DNA from: Thermomicrobium sp. | Lineage (GTDB): Bacteria > Chloroflexota > Chloroflexia > Thermomicrobiales > Thermomicrobiaceae | DNA length: 35,892 bases | NCBI GenBank assembly: GCA_025060175.1 | Contig: JANXBE010000007.1 | Location: 1-35,892, forward strand | Direction of reading: 5' to 3' | In this document: piece by piece, positions 7,307 to 15,325 of the stretch | Layout of the letters: each line of letters starts with the position of its first letter | Numbering within the stretch: position 1 is the first letter of the stretch | The notes under the pieces: model-generated | Told to the model about the DNA's origin: nothing | Database searches by the model: none | The model's input: the letters and a program-made list of their open reading frames with translations, nothing else | Made by a program: the position numbers and the translations under genes

Positions 7307-7336
7307 AGTATACCATCGTAGTTCTGTCGAGTGCAA
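7307..7336 (-). promoter_or_regulatory. Minus-strand sigma70-type promoter of the small RNA
   Basis: Read on the minus strand, TTGCAC (7336-7331) is followed after 18 bases by TATACT (7312-7307), close to consensus TTGACA and TATAAT. In this GC-rich window such a match is rare. The predicted start is about 7300. Confidence 0.6.
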
Positions 7337-7696
7337 ACGGCGGTCGGCGAGGGTCGTCTCCCCCGGTCGTACAGGGGCGTCGCTGCAGGCGAGACCGCAG
7401 CGTGTCGAGACCCGTTCCCGCGGTGCGTGACTTCCCGGCGTGCGTTCGGCGTCGGAGAGCCCGCAGGTCGGAGAGACCGGCACTGGGAGTGCAGCCGGGC
7501 GGTTCTGGGCAACCGCGAGCGCGCCGCCAGCAGCCGACCGACGCGGGTTCCGTTCTCGGCGAGCCTCACCCAGGGTGTGGACTTCTCCCGGTCACTGCGC
7601 ACGGCTGCCCCGGCCAGTGGAGATCCCTGTCCTGATCCGGCGGGGAGACCGATATTGTCAGCAGGACAGCTGGTCAACGAACCGGGAGGAAGGGCG

Positions 7697-9421
7697 ATGC
7701 GATGGGATGGTCGCCAAGGGTCGGTGCGTCAGGAGGAGGCTCCCCGCGAGGGGCATCCCGGGGATGGCGCGGTGTCGTTGCTCGACCGCTTGCGTGCCCT
7801 GTTCGAGGGCGGACTCGCGAACCTCTGCGCGCCGCTGGCGTTGGAGACGACCGATGAACGAGGTCGCCTGCTCGCACGGGCGTTGGAGCGTTTTCGGCAC
7901 GAACTGCGCGCGACGATGGAGACGCTGGAGACGGTGATCCGGCGTTCGGCGAGCGGGGTCGCTCGGAGCGCCGTCCGTCTTCAACACGTCGCCCGCGAGA
8001 TCGATCATGCGCGCCAGAGCATGGAATCGGTGACCCTCGCCGTGCGGGAGACCCACAGCGGAGCGGAGGAGGTCGCGCGCGCGGCGAGCAGTGCGGCAGT
8101 GGCGGCCCGGGCGGTCGACCAGCGCGCTGCGACTGGCGTGCACCTGAGCGAGGAGGCCGAACGGCAGGCCAGGGCTCTTCGGCAGCACATGGAAGAGGTG
8201 GCCGAGCGGCTCGAGACGCTCCTGGAGCAGGTCGCTGCCATCATGCAGGTGAGCGATCTCATCGCTGGGATCGCCAAGCAGACGAACCTCTTGGCACTCA
8301 ACGCGGCGATCGAAGCTGCACGGGCTGGAGAGCATGGGCGTGGTTTCTCGGTCGTCGCAGAAGAAGTCCGCAAGCTCGCCGAGCATACCGCGCGACAGAC
8401 GCGCGAAATCCGGACGCTTACCGACACGCTCGCGGCGCAACTGGCTCCGGCCCGTCGAGCGCTCAGCGAGAGTCTCGGGGTGATAGCGGCTTCGAACGAG
8501 ATGATGGCAGCGCTGGGGCGGACGCTCAGGGAAACGAGCGCACTGGCTGGCGATGCTGCCGGTGCCATCGATGCGATCGCCGCTGCGGTCCGCCAGCAGA
8601 CCGTGGCGTTGGAGAACGCGACGCGGGCACTGGAGCGCGCGAGCGCGAGCGTGCAGACCATCGAGCGAGAGGCTCGGGCAGTGGCGGAGGAGACGTTCGC
8701 GCTCTCGCGACTCTCGGAGGGCGCCTACGAGCAGCTGGACAGGTGGGACACGGGGAGTACCTTTCACCGCGCCTTGGCCGCCTGCCGAGACCTCTCGGCG
8801 CGGTGCCAACGGGTGTTCGAGCGGGCGATCGACGAACGGCGTGTGCGACTGGAGGACGTGTTGGACCTGCGGTACACGGAGATCAAGGGTGCGGCGATCC
8901 AGTCCTTGGCACGGCTGTTCGACGTGCGTCGGGTGCCACCGGACGGGTTCCAGCCCCCCAAGTACGCCACGGCGTACGATGCCGTCGTCGATCTTGAACT
9001 CTCCGCGGAGATGGAGGCGGTGCTCCGGGCGACCCCACATTTGGTCTTCGCGCTCCCGATCGACCTGAACACCTATGCGCCGATGCACAACCGTGCCTTC
9101 TGCCAGGACTGGACCGGCATCCCTGAGCGTGACCTCGTCGGGAACCGCGTCAAACGCTTCTTCTGGGACCAACGGGTGCTGGTGCGTGGCGCGCGAGTCG
9201 GTCTGGGGGACTGCGCCGAGCGATTACCGAACATCGCAACTAGGCAACAGTTCATCCAGGCGGGATGCGATCTCCGCGAATCGCCCGGACAACGGGAACG
9301 GTTTCTCGTCCAAACGTACGCGCGCGATACCGGCGAGGTCATGACGGTGATCACGGTGCCGCTCTTCGTCAAGGGACAGCGTTGGGGTGCAGCGTTAGTC
9401 GGATGGAAGGAAGAGCACTGA
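7697..9421 (+). CDS. Soluble methyl-accepting chemotaxis protein with C-terminal sensor domain
   Basis: This 574-residue protein has no transmembrane segment or signal peptide. Long helical coiled-coil regions (about 60-340) surround the conserved hairpin tip, with [21 protein letters not shown] at about 191-211 and [15 protein letters not shown], which contacts CheA and CheW. Residues about 355-574 form a separate domain. [10 protein letters not shown] (about 457-466), NRVKRFFWD (about 483-491), [11 protein letters not shown] and [10 protein letters not shown] match the Cache-like sensor found at the C-terminus of many soluble chemoreceptors (commonly D-NGY-PTHN). The sensor is therefore cytoplasmic and after the signalling tip. 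The ATG at 7697 follows a GGAGGAAGG site; longer upstream frames lack one. It precedes a second soluble receptor by 93 bases. Confidence 0.87.
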   Translation: MRWDGRQGSVRQEEAPREGHPGDGAVSLLDRLRALFEGGLANLCAPLALETTDERGRLLARALERFRHELRATMETLETVIRRSASGVARSAVRLQHVAREIDHARQSMESVTLAVRETHSGAEEVARAASSAAVAARAVDQRAATGVHLSEEAERQARALRQHMEEVAERLETLLEQVAAIMQVSDLIAGIAKQTNLLALNAAIEAARAGEHGRGFSVVAEEVRKLAEHTARQTREIRTLTDTLAAQLAPARRALSESLGVIAASNEMMAALGRTLRETSALAGDAAGAIDAIAAAVRQQTVALENATRALERASASVQTIEREARAVAEETFALSRLSEGAYEQLDRWDTGSTFHRALAACRDLSARCQRVFERAIDERRVRLEDVLDLRYTEIKGAAIQSLARLFDVRRVPPDGFQPPKYATAYDAVVDLELSAEMEAVLRATPHLVFALPIDLNTYAPMHNRAFCQDWTGIPERDLVGNRVKRFFWDQRVLVRGARVGLGDCAERLPNIATRQQFIQAGCDLRESPGQRERFLVQTYARDTGEVMTVITVPLFVKGQRWGAALVGWKEEH

Positions 9422-9514
9422 CGTCCACGGTCACCTCAAGCGTTTCGGTTGGAGAGCCGAACATTCCTCAGTAGGGCGATCGGGGGATCCGTGGGCATGA
9501 CGATCGGAGGGACG

Positions 9515-10951
9515 ATGGTGGAACGCGGAATCCTCGGCAGAAGTGGGCGCGACGGTCTGGATGGGTTCGGCACGAGCGCTCGGGTCGTCGCGGCGGAACT
9601 CGCGGTAGAACCTGGCGACACGCCGGTCTGGATCGAGGAACTCGATGCACTGGCGCGCGCGCTGGCTCGGGGCGATCTCGTTGAGGCGGAACGGGTCGTC
9701 AACCAGCTGCCGGCCTGGGTCCGTGCGGTCTGGGAGCCGGTCGTCGTGTCGTGGCGAGAGCGGGTCGTGGAATTCCTGGTGGCAGCCTCCGGCGCAGTCG
9801 CGGAAGGACTGCGACCGGTGCAGGCGGCGGACGAGTTTCTGATGGCCTTCCGGGAACAGCGGGAGCAAGCGTCACAGGCGGCATCGGTCGCGCGGGAGCT
9901 GGCCAGTTCGGTCGAGGTCGTTTCGGGGAGCGTGGCCCAGGTCTCGGACGCTGCCCGGAGCGCGGCCGAACGCGCTGAGGCGGGGATCGCGCGGGTCGAC
10001 GAAGCGCTGCGGTCCTTGACCGATGTCGCGCGCTCGGTGTCGGAGCTGCAGGCGCGGATCGAGGACCTCTCCAAAGCGGTGGGTCCGATCACGCAGGTGC
10101 TCGGCACCATCGCGACGATCGCGAAACAGACGAATCTCTTGGCGCTGAACGCAGCGATCGAGGCGGCGCGTGCCGGGGAACATGGCCGGGGGTTCGCGGT
10201 CGTGGCCGAAGAGGTGCGCCGACTCGCGGTTTCGACGCAGGAAGCGGTGTCCGGGATCCGCAGCCAGGTGCAGGCACTCTCCGACGGGATGCAGCGAGTC
10301 GGCGAAGCGATGGGCATCGTGGCGGAGGGTGTGGAGAACGGTGCGCTCGTCGCGGCCGGAGGCCAGGAGGCGTTGGCTGCGATCCGGAAGGCGGTCGATG
10401 CCATCGTCGGACCGTTGCAGGAGATCGCGTCGGCGGCCGAGGAGCAGGCACAGGCGGTCGGACAGCTAGCGCGGAACGTCGGCCAGGTGGCGGACGTCGC
10501 AGAGCGAGTCGGCCGCCAGGCGGACGAACTTACGGTCGTCGTGCTCGAACAGATGCACCGTCTCCGGACGGTACGCGAACTCGTGGCCCAGACGACGGTG
10601 TCTCTCACCGACAGCCAGTTGGCCCAGGTCGCCAAAGCCGATCACCTTTTGTGGGTGCAACGCTTGCTCGCGATGCTGCACGGACGCGAGCAGCTCCAGC
10701 CGGAGCAGGTGGCAGACTGGACGGTTTGTCGACTGGGTCGGTGGTACTACGGACGCGGCCGTGAACGGTATGGCTCTTCGAACGTGTTCCGCGCGCTCGA
10801 GGCTCCCCACCAGCGGCTGCATCAGACAGCGGCCGAGGCGGTCCGAGCGTGGAACCGGGGTGAGCATGAGCGAGCGCGGGAACTCGTCGTCGAAGTGCGG
10901 CGCATTTCGGGCGAGATCGTGCACCTGCTGGAGACGCTCCGCACGGTGTGA
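9515..10951 (+). CDS. Soluble methyl-accepting chemotaxis protein with C-terminal CZB zinc domain
   Basis: This 478-residue protein has no membrane segments. After about 110 residues of uncertain fold comes a coiled-coil signalling region whose tip contains [21 protein letters not shown] (about 201-221) and [13 protein letters not shown]. The last 110 residues are a CZB (chemoreceptor zinc-binding) domain. The 3-His/1-Cys ligand set is visible: His377 in KADHLLW, Cys405 in CRLGRWYYG, and His432 and His436 in PHQRLH. CZB receptors are known to respond to zinc and to the oxidant HOCl. The ATG at 9515 is preferred for the GGAG site five bases upstream; ATG 9497 and TTG 9449 are possible longer starts. 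It probably shares a transcript with the receptor before it. Confidence 0.87.
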   Translation: MVERGILGRSGRDGLDGFGTSARVVAAELAVEPGDTPVWIEELDALARALARGDLVEAERVVNQLPAWVRAVWEPVVVSWRERVVEFLVAASGAVAEGLRPVQAADEFLMAFREQREQASQAASVARELASSVEVVSGSVAQVSDAARSAAERAEAGIARVDEALRSLTDVARSVSELQARIEDLSKAVGPITQVLGTIATIAKQTNLLALNAAIEAARAGEHGRGFAVVAEEVRRLAVSTQEAVSGIRSQVQALSDGMQRVGEAMGIVAEGVENGALVAAGGQEALAAIRKAVDAIVGPLQEIASAAEEQAQAVGQLARNVGQVADVAERVGRQADELTVVVLEQMHRLRTVRELVAQTTVSLTDSQLAQVAKADHLLWVQRLLAMLHGREQLQPEQVADWTVCRLGRWYYGRGRERYGSSNVFRALEAPHQRLHQTAAEAVRAWNRGEHERARELVVEVRRISGEIVHLLETLRTV

Positions 10952-11000
10952 CGACGCTGCACGAGCCGACGATCGTCTCGTCGCGCGATGAGCGGACGGG

Positions 11001-11042
11001 GTCGACGGCCCATGGCCGAGCACGGCACTCGGACTCGTCGAC
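11001..11042 (+). repeat. Nested hairpin downstream of the CZB receptor
   Basis: GTCGACG (11001-11007) pairs with CGTCGAC (11036-11042). Inside the loop CCGAG and CTCGG form a second small stem. It lies 50 bases after the receptor stop and may help end that transcript, but no T-tract follows. Confidence 0.3.
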
Positions 11043-11411
11043 CAGGCAGGAGGGAAGGTCGCGTGGGCGGTCGGTCCGGGTCGTCAGAGGCGGCGTGACC
11101 GAATCGCGTGGGGCTCTGCTGCAGTCGTCCCGTCGGAGGAACGTTGTGGAACAGGAGCCAGCGGGCACGGTGTCGGCCAGCGCTGGCGCGACGTGCGACG
11201 ACCGTGTGCTGTGGAGAAGCGGAGCGCGCGTCGTCGCGACCGGGCGTAGGTCTCCGCGAGGCCCGGTGAGCATCGGAGTCGGCTGCCGTCGGTTCGTCGG
11301 TGCACTCAGCGGTTTCCACCTCGTGAACCGTCTCGGCTCTCGTTCCTTCCCGAACTCGGGCGGAATCCCGATGATCCGAGCCCTCCACCGACCGTCGAGA
11401 GGATGCACTGG

Positions 11412-11438
11412 GGTCACCTCGCAGGTGTCGAGGTGGCC
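11412..11438 (+). repeat. 10-bp hairpin in the gap
   Basis: GGTCACCTCG (11412-11421) pairs with CGAGGTGGCC (11429-11438) across a 7-nt loop, with one T-G wobble pair. It is the strongest fold in the gap. Its function is unknown, and no T-tract follows on either strand. Confidence 0.4.
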
Positions 11439-11593
11439 TTGCTGCCGCCATGAGGTGCTGCAGATCCTCAGCGATCACTGGCTCCGTTGAACACGAGGAC
11501 GGAGCACGTCCGCGCTTGCGGGAGCGGTGCAAGAGCTTCCCGTTCGCGGTTCGCTTGCTCGGTGATCTGCACGGAATCGACACCAGCCCGCTC

Positions 11594-11622
11594 TTGTGGG
11601 CTGTTCCGACTGCCGGTAGAGT
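11594..11622 (+). promoter_or_regulatory. Candidate promoter of the purine permease
   Basis: TTGTGG (11594-11599), 17 bases, TAGAGT (11617-11622). The -35 overlaps a small hairpin, AGCCCGC/GTGGGCT (11585-11602), which could be a regulatory site. The match to consensus is only partial. It would give a leader of about 33 nt before the GTG at 11662. Confidence 0.35.
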
Positions 11623-11661
11623 TCGCGCTGTGCGGGCACGCGAGCGGGAGGAGGTGGCGGA

Positions 11662-13113
11662 GTGAGCCAGCGAGCGATCGGAACCGGGACTGCCGCGGGA
11701 GAAACGTGGCTCGAGCGGTTCTTCCAGCTCCGCGCACTGGGAACCACTGTGCGGACGGAGCTCTTGGCCGGTGTCACGACGTTCATCGTGATGGCCTACA
11801 TCATCTTCGTGAACCCACAGATTCTCAGTACGCCGGATGTCCCCGACAAGCTCTCCATCTCGGCCGTCACCACTGCGACCGCACTCGTCGCTGGTGTCAT
11901 GACGATCGCGATGGGGCTCGCGACGAATCGGGCGTTCGCCATGGCTCCAGGCATGGGGTTGAACGCGGTCGTCGCCTTCCAGCTCATGGGTGCGATGGGC
12001 CTGAGCGCGGCCGAGGCGATGGGCGTCATCGTCGCGGAAGGACTCGTGATCACGGTCCTCGTGCTGCTCGGTATCCGGCGATACGTGATGGAAGCGATCC
12101 CGCTCGAGCTCAAGCAAGCGATCTCGGTGGGGATCGGCCTCTTCATCTTGTTCATCGGTCTGGTCAACGGCGGTATCGTGGTCGCGGATCCGGCGACCCT
12201 GGTGCGCCTGGGTGACCTGCGGGGCGTGCCCGTCTTCGTGACGGGCGTCGGTCTGCTCATTACCCTGTTCTTGCTGGCCCGGGGGGTCCGCGGTGCGCTC
12301 CTGTGGGGCATCGTGCTGACGACGGTCGTGGCGATCATCGCGCGAGCGGTCACCGGCACCGACGCTTTTCCTCCCGGCGTGGCGCAGTTACCCAGTCAGT
12401 GGATCGCGGCACCGGATTTCAGTCGGATCGGTGATTTCAGCTTTGGCTTCTTCGCCAAGCTCGGTGTCCTGACCGCGATCCTCGTCGTCTTCTCGATCAT
12501 GCTGGCGGACTTCTTCGATACGATGGGAACCTTGATCGGTGTCGGGCGTCAGGCAGGCTATCTGAACGAGCGCGGCGAGTTCCCGCAAGCCCAGCGGGCG
12601 TTGCTCGTGGACTCGCTCGGGGCCGTGATGGGCGGCGCCTGCAGTGCGTCCTCGGCGACGACCTACATCGAATCGGCAGCTGGTATCAGCGTCGGTGGCC
12701 GGAGCGGTCTCACGTCGGTCGTGACCGGGGTGCTGTTTCTGCTCTCGATGCCGTTGTGGCCGGTGGTCGGGATCGTACCGGCCCAAGCCACCGCTCCGGC
12801 CTTGATCATCGTCGGCTGGATGATGATGGGTGTCCTGAGCGAGGCGGAAGCGGAGGCCGAAGCGAAGGAGTCACGTCTGCGCATCGGTGGTATCGATTTC
12901 GCCAACCTGGAGATCGGACTCCCGGTGACCGCGACGATGCTGATGATGCCGTTCACCTACAGCATCACCGATGGCATCGGCGCTGGGTTCATCACCTATA
13001 CCTCGATCAAAGTGTTCCGCGGGAAGTTCCGCGAGGTGCATCCGGTCTTGTACGTCGTGAGCGCTGCCTTCGTCGTCTACTTCCTCCGCCATGCTCTGGG
13101 GCTCGTGGTCTAG
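11662..13113 (+). CDS. AzgA-type purine (hypoxanthine/guanine/adenine) permease
   Basis: This 483-residue integral membrane protein of the NCS2/AzgA branch imports nucleobases with protons. The N-terminus reads RTELLAGVTTFIVMAYIIFVNP, the family's standard opening. APGMGLNAVVAFQL follows and is a substrate-channel signature. The second half has DFFDTMGTLIGVGRQAG and the AzgA-specific SSATTYIESAAGISVGGRSG (about 329-348), followed by a helix-rich C-terminus. About 12-14 hydrophobic segments are visible. A charged insert of alternating Glu-Ala near 393-402 (EAEAEAEAKE) lies in a cytoplasmic loop. The GTG start at 11662 is supported by GGGAGGAGG. I looked for a purine riboswitch upstream and did not find one. 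Confidence 0.88.
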   Translation: MSQRAIGTGTAAGETWLERFFQLRALGTTVRTELLAGVTTFIVMAYIIFVNPQILSTPDVPDKLSISAVTTATALVAGVMTIAMGLATNRAFAMAPGMGLNAVVAFQLMGAMGLSAAEAMGVIVAEGLVITVLVLLGIRRYVMEAIPLELKQAISVGIGLFILFIGLVNGGIVVADPATLVRLGDLRGVPVFVTGVGLLITLFLLARGVRGALLWGIVLTTVVAIIARAVTGTDAFPPGVAQLPSQWIAAPDFSRIGDFSFGFFAKLGVLTAILVVFSIMLADFFDTMGTLIGVGRQAGYLNERGEFPQAQRALLVDSLGAVMGGACSASSATTYIESAAGISVGGRSGLTSVVTGVLFLLSMPLWPVVGIVPAQATAPALIIVGWMMMGVLSEAEAEAEAKESRLRIGGIDFANLEIGLPVTATMLMMPFTYSITDGIGAGFITYTSIKVFRGKFREVHPVLYVVSAAFVVYFLRHALGLVV

Positions 13114-13123
13114 GACCTGTCCA

Positions 13124-13342
13124 TCACGTCAGAGCTGTCTGCTGGACGGCCGTGATGAGCAAGAGGAGGAATGCGAGCCCGATGAGATAGGAGCCGAGCA
13201 CTGCGGCGAGCGTCCACGTCAGCGTGCCGGGTTGGTCTCCGGCGGCATCGTCGCGGTCCGCTCGGCGCATGCAGGCGAGCAACCAGTGCGGTCCGACGAA
13301 GAAGATCGCTAGTGCCACCAGGACAGTGACGAGATCGAGCAT
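13124..13342 (-). CDS. Small two-segment membrane protein
   Basis: This 72-residue protein has two hydrophobic stretches, about residues 4-22 (VTVLVALAIFFVGPHWLLA) and 44-66. A charged loop, MRRADRDDAAGDQ, lies between them. Both segments are long enough to cross the membrane. No family is recognised. The ATG at 13342 has no strong ribosome site, so translation may depend on the gene upstream, whose stop is 22 bases away. It converges with the purine permease, 10 bases from its stop. Confidence 0.55.
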   Translation of the reverse strand: MLDLVTVLVALAIFFVGPHWLLACMRRADRDDAAGDQPGTLTWTLAAVLGSYLIGLAFLLLLITAVQQTALT

Positions 13343-13364
13343 CGTAGAACCGGTCGAGTCACAC

Positions 13365-13538
13365 TCAGCTCGTCGCTCGCTGCCGCGCCACGAGAACGGC
13401 CACGACGACGACGAGCGCGGCCAGTGCCACGAAGAGGATCGCTCCGACGACTCCACTGACCCAGCCGGCGAAGGTCAGCAGGGCGAGGAGACCGAACAGG
13501 GGAAGCAGGAACCAGATCAGGACCTGCAGGCGTTGCAT
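13365..13538 (-). CDS. Small two-segment membrane protein
   Basis: This 57-residue protein is nearly all hydrophobic. One segment spans about residues 4-26 (LQVLIWFLLPLFGLLALLTF) and another about 29-50 (VVGAILFVALAALVVVVAVL). It ends in ARQRATS. The start at 13538 is supported by AAGGAG at seven bases. It resembles short proteins found in Actinobacteria and Chloroflexota that carry no assigned function. It is likely transcribed together with the 72-residue protein downstream. Confidence 0.6.
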   Translation of the reverse strand: MQRLQVLIWFLLPLFGLLALLTFAGWVSGVVGAILFVALAALVVVVAVLVARQRATS

Positions 13539-13894
13539 GGCGGTGCTCCTTTCGGCGAACCACCCACGCGGTGCGCGGGTCGCACGCCTCCGTTCCCTTG
13601 CGGTACCCGGAGCATACCACGGTCGGCACGCGTGTGCGCGGGTCTGTCCTGGCACGAGCGATCGCGGCTCGCAGAGCGGCGGGCCGCTTCGTGGGACGGG
13701 TCTCGGAGCGAACCGACGTCGCTCGCGGCCGAGAACGGAGACGTTCGTCGCCTTCGCCCCGAGGGCGCTGAGCGTTCAGATTTCCGGAGCGAAGGCTCAG
13801 CGGGAAGGGTGACAGTGCATCCGGCCGTCAGGTGCTCTGCAGGGGTGGCCGTTCGGCGGTCTTGGACCAAGAGCGTGAGCCGGTAACGTCCGCG
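13539..13894. other. Intergenic region between the CDF exporter and the small membrane genes
   Basis: No gene is supported. The promoter of the small membrane gene pair must lie here; TATGCT on the minus strand near 13612 could be a -10 but has no matching -35. One perfect 8-bp inverted repeat is present (CGCTGAGC at 13766-13773, GCTCAGCG at 13795-13802), possibly the end of the CDF transcript, without a T-tract. Confidence 0.4.
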
Positions 13895-14806
13895 TCATTC
13901 GGTCCAGATGCGGTATCCCCGTGTCAGCTGGAGGTGCTCGGGAAGCGCGGGCTCGACGTGGACCGTCACGTCGGCTGGTTGTCCGACCACCTCCTCGACG
14001 GCGCGTGCGACCTCGCTGGCGATCTCGTGCGCTTCGCGGACGCTGAGTTCCGGGTCGACCTGGATGTGGAGGTCGACCCAAACCAGTCCGTCACCGCCGC
14101 GGGTTCGGATGTTGTGGACCCCTTCGACGCCGGGCACCTGGCGTACGGCTCCCTCGATCGTCTCGACCGGGACGACGGCAGTGTCGGAGAGCGTCAGTGC
14201 AGCGTCACGGATGATCGTCCAAGCGCCCCAACCGATCACGCCGGCGATCCCGACCGCGAGCAAGGCATCCACGACCGGATACCCGAAGCGGACCGCGACG
14301 AGTCCGACGATGACCGCCGTGGAGACGAGCGCATCGGCCGCCGTATGCTTGGCGTCTGCGCTCAGAATGGAGCTCCGCAACTGACGGCCGCGCCGGCGCT
14401 CCCAGGTGCTGACGCCGAGATTGACGAGGAGCGTCGCGGCCATCACGGCGAACGAGAGTGCGGTGACTTCTGGTCGAGCTCCTGTTTGGAGCCGTTGCCA
14501 CGCTTCCTGCAAGATCTGTACGACGAGAAGGCCCATCGCACCCGCGATGACGAGCGCCGTGAGCGCCTCGAAGCGTCGGTGTCCATAGGGGTGGTCCGGA
14601 TCCGGTGGACGGGCTGCGACAGCCATGCCGACCAACCCCACGACGTTCGCGGAAGCGTCGAAGAGCGAGTTGAGGCCGTCGGAGAGGATGGAGAGGCTAC
14701 CGGTCAGGAAGCCGACGACCAACTTGGCTACCGAGACGGTCAGGTTGAGCACGAGCACGACCGCGAGCGTGCGGCGAATGGCGCGCGTCCGTGCAGTGGG
14801 AACCAT
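13895..14806 (-). CDS. Cation diffusion facilitator (CDF) metal exporter
   Basis: This 303-residue protein is a complete CDF transporter that exports Zn2+, Fe2+, Mn2+, Co2+ or similar ions in exchange for protons. Helix II carries the first half-site, SILSDGLNSLFDASANVVGL (a D-x-x-x-D type site). HPYGHRRFEALTAL follows as the TM2-3 loop signature. Helix V carries the second half-site with LSADAKHTAADALVSTAVI (SADAxHxxxDxxxS). The cytoplasmic domain from about residue 215 contains VPGVEGVHNIRTR and VDLHIQVDPELSVREAHEIA. A DxxxD first site is more typical of Fe/Mn/Co members than of HxxxD zinc exporters. The ATG at 14806 has AGGAG 10 bases upstream. The upstream region contains repeats that may be regulatory. 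Confidence 0.88.
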   Translation of the reverse strand: MVPTARTRAIRRTLAVVLVLNLTVSVAKLVVGFLTGSLSILSDGLNSLFDASANVVGLVGMAVAARPPDPDHPYGHRRFEALTALVIAGAMGLLVVQILQEAWQRLQTGARPEVTALSFAVMAATLLVNLGVSTWERRRGRQLRSSILSADAKHTAADALVSTAVIVGLVAVRFGYPVVDALLAVGIAGVIGWGAWTIIRDAALTLSDTAVVPVETIEGAVRQVPGVEGVHNIRTRGGDGLVWVDLHIQVDPELSVREAHEIASEVARAVEEVVGQPADVTVHVEPALPEHLQLTRGYRIWTE

Positions 14807-14886
14807 CGGCGGATCGCTCCTCGCCAGGCCTGCGTCCAGGTGCAACTCTACGCAGAGACGAGGCCGAAGTGGAGGAGAATGCTCGA

Positions 14887-14902
14887 ATTCACTGGTGTGA
14901 AT
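14887..14902. promoter_or_regulatory. Palindrome ATTCAC-TGGT-GTGAAT, possible metalloregulator site
   Basis: A perfect 6-4-6 inverted repeat lies 81 bp upstream of the CDF exporter start. It is AT-rich compared with its surroundings. The size fits a dimeric repressor, and the position suggests control of metal export. No regulator gene adjoins it, so the binding protein is unknown. Confidence 0.35.
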
Positions 14903-14920
14903 ATCGGCGTAGGACGAAAG

Positions 14921-15009
14921 GTCTCGTCCTCGGACCCTTGGAACGGTGGGGATGCGCGCCCCGTGCCAGTCCACGACCGACGTCTCGTCCTCGGAGACGC
15001 GGAACGGTG
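14921..15009. repeat. Tandem 28-bp repeats upstream of the CDF exporter
   Basis: Copies at 14921-14948 and 14982-15009 share GTCTCGTCCTCGGA and GGAACGGTG at identical spacing. Only the five bases between them differ (CCCTT and GACGC), so 24 of 28 bases match with a 61-bp period. Each copy can join a small hairpin with neighbouring sequence (AGGACGA/TCGTCCT at 14911-14930; CGTCTC/GAGACG at 14981-14999). Regulator binding sites or a structured leader are both possible. Confidence 0.45.
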
Positions 15010-15325
15010 ACCTCAGGAAAGCCGGTTCCCGGCCAGCTCCGCTGCGATCCCGGTGCTGGCGCCAACGGTCCATTCGGCACGGGGCCTGGAACGGCGATCG
15101 CCGGAAGGGGTGGCAGCTGACGGCGCGGTACCGACGGGGAGCGTGGCGAGCGAAAGACGGGGTCGTGGCACCAGGCATGCGCGTGGTCGTTGCCTGCGAT
15201 GGGCTTCCTCCGCACGGTCGGAGAGCGTATGCAGCCAGGGCGATCGGGGCGCGGCCTGCGCATTAAGATTGACGAGGCGCCCGATGGCGCGTGGGAGAAG
15301 GAGCTGCGAACCGGGAGGTCGTGGC

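Larger units (their letters stand above)
7028..7696. other. 669-bp intergenic region with a minus-strand RNA gene
   Basis: No protein-coding sequence is supported here. The plus frame that runs into the chemoreceptor lacks a ribosome site until 7697. The left part (7200-7336) holds a promoter, small RNA and terminator on the minus strand, described separately. Positions 7028-7199 and 7337-7696 show no recognisable feature; the promoter of the chemoreceptor gene should lie in the latter but I could not identify it. Confidence 0.5.
10952..11661. other. 710-bp non-coding gap before the purine permease
   Basis: Open frames cross this stretch on both strands, but their translations are Arg/Ser/Pro-rich, lack ribosome sites and look like no protein. 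It contains several hairpins (11001-11042, 11412-11438, 11585-11602) and a candidate promoter at 11594-11622. The length is unusual for this compact window. Confidence 0.45.
14807..15325. other. Divergent intergenic region, CDF exporter and menaquinone operon
   Basis: No coding sequence is supported. The left half carries a palindrome at 14887-14902 and tandem 28-bp repeats (14921-14948 and 14982-15009) upstream of the exporter. The right half should contain the promoter of menB; TAAGAT near 15266 could be a -10, but there is no -35 at the right distance. Confidence 0.45.

Noticed and set aside
7331-7696. Longer N-terminus for the first chemoreceptor
   Set aside because: The frame is open, but the translation is Arg/Pro/Ser-rich, and the GGAGGAAGG site sits at 7685-7693 just before the ATG at 7697.
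10948-11490. Plus-strand open frame of 180 codons in the long gap
   Set aside because: The translation is rich in Arg and Ser, with no family pattern, and lacks a ribosome site; I treat it as chance.
11500-11661. Purine riboswitch upstream of the AzgA permease
   Set aside because: The conserved three-way-junction segments (such as TATA and the paired loop motifs) are absent; only a small hairpin and a weak promoter are seen.
10822-12117. Minus-strand open frame of about 430 codons across the gap and the start of the purine permease
   Set aside because: Composition is Arg, Asp and His-rich, there is no ribosome site, and it overlaps a clear permease on the other strand.
14807-15010. Known metal riboswitch (NiCo or yybP-ykoY type) upstream of the CDF exporter
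   Set aside because: Neither consensus core could be matched on the minus strand; the tandem repeats are reported only as an unexplained element.
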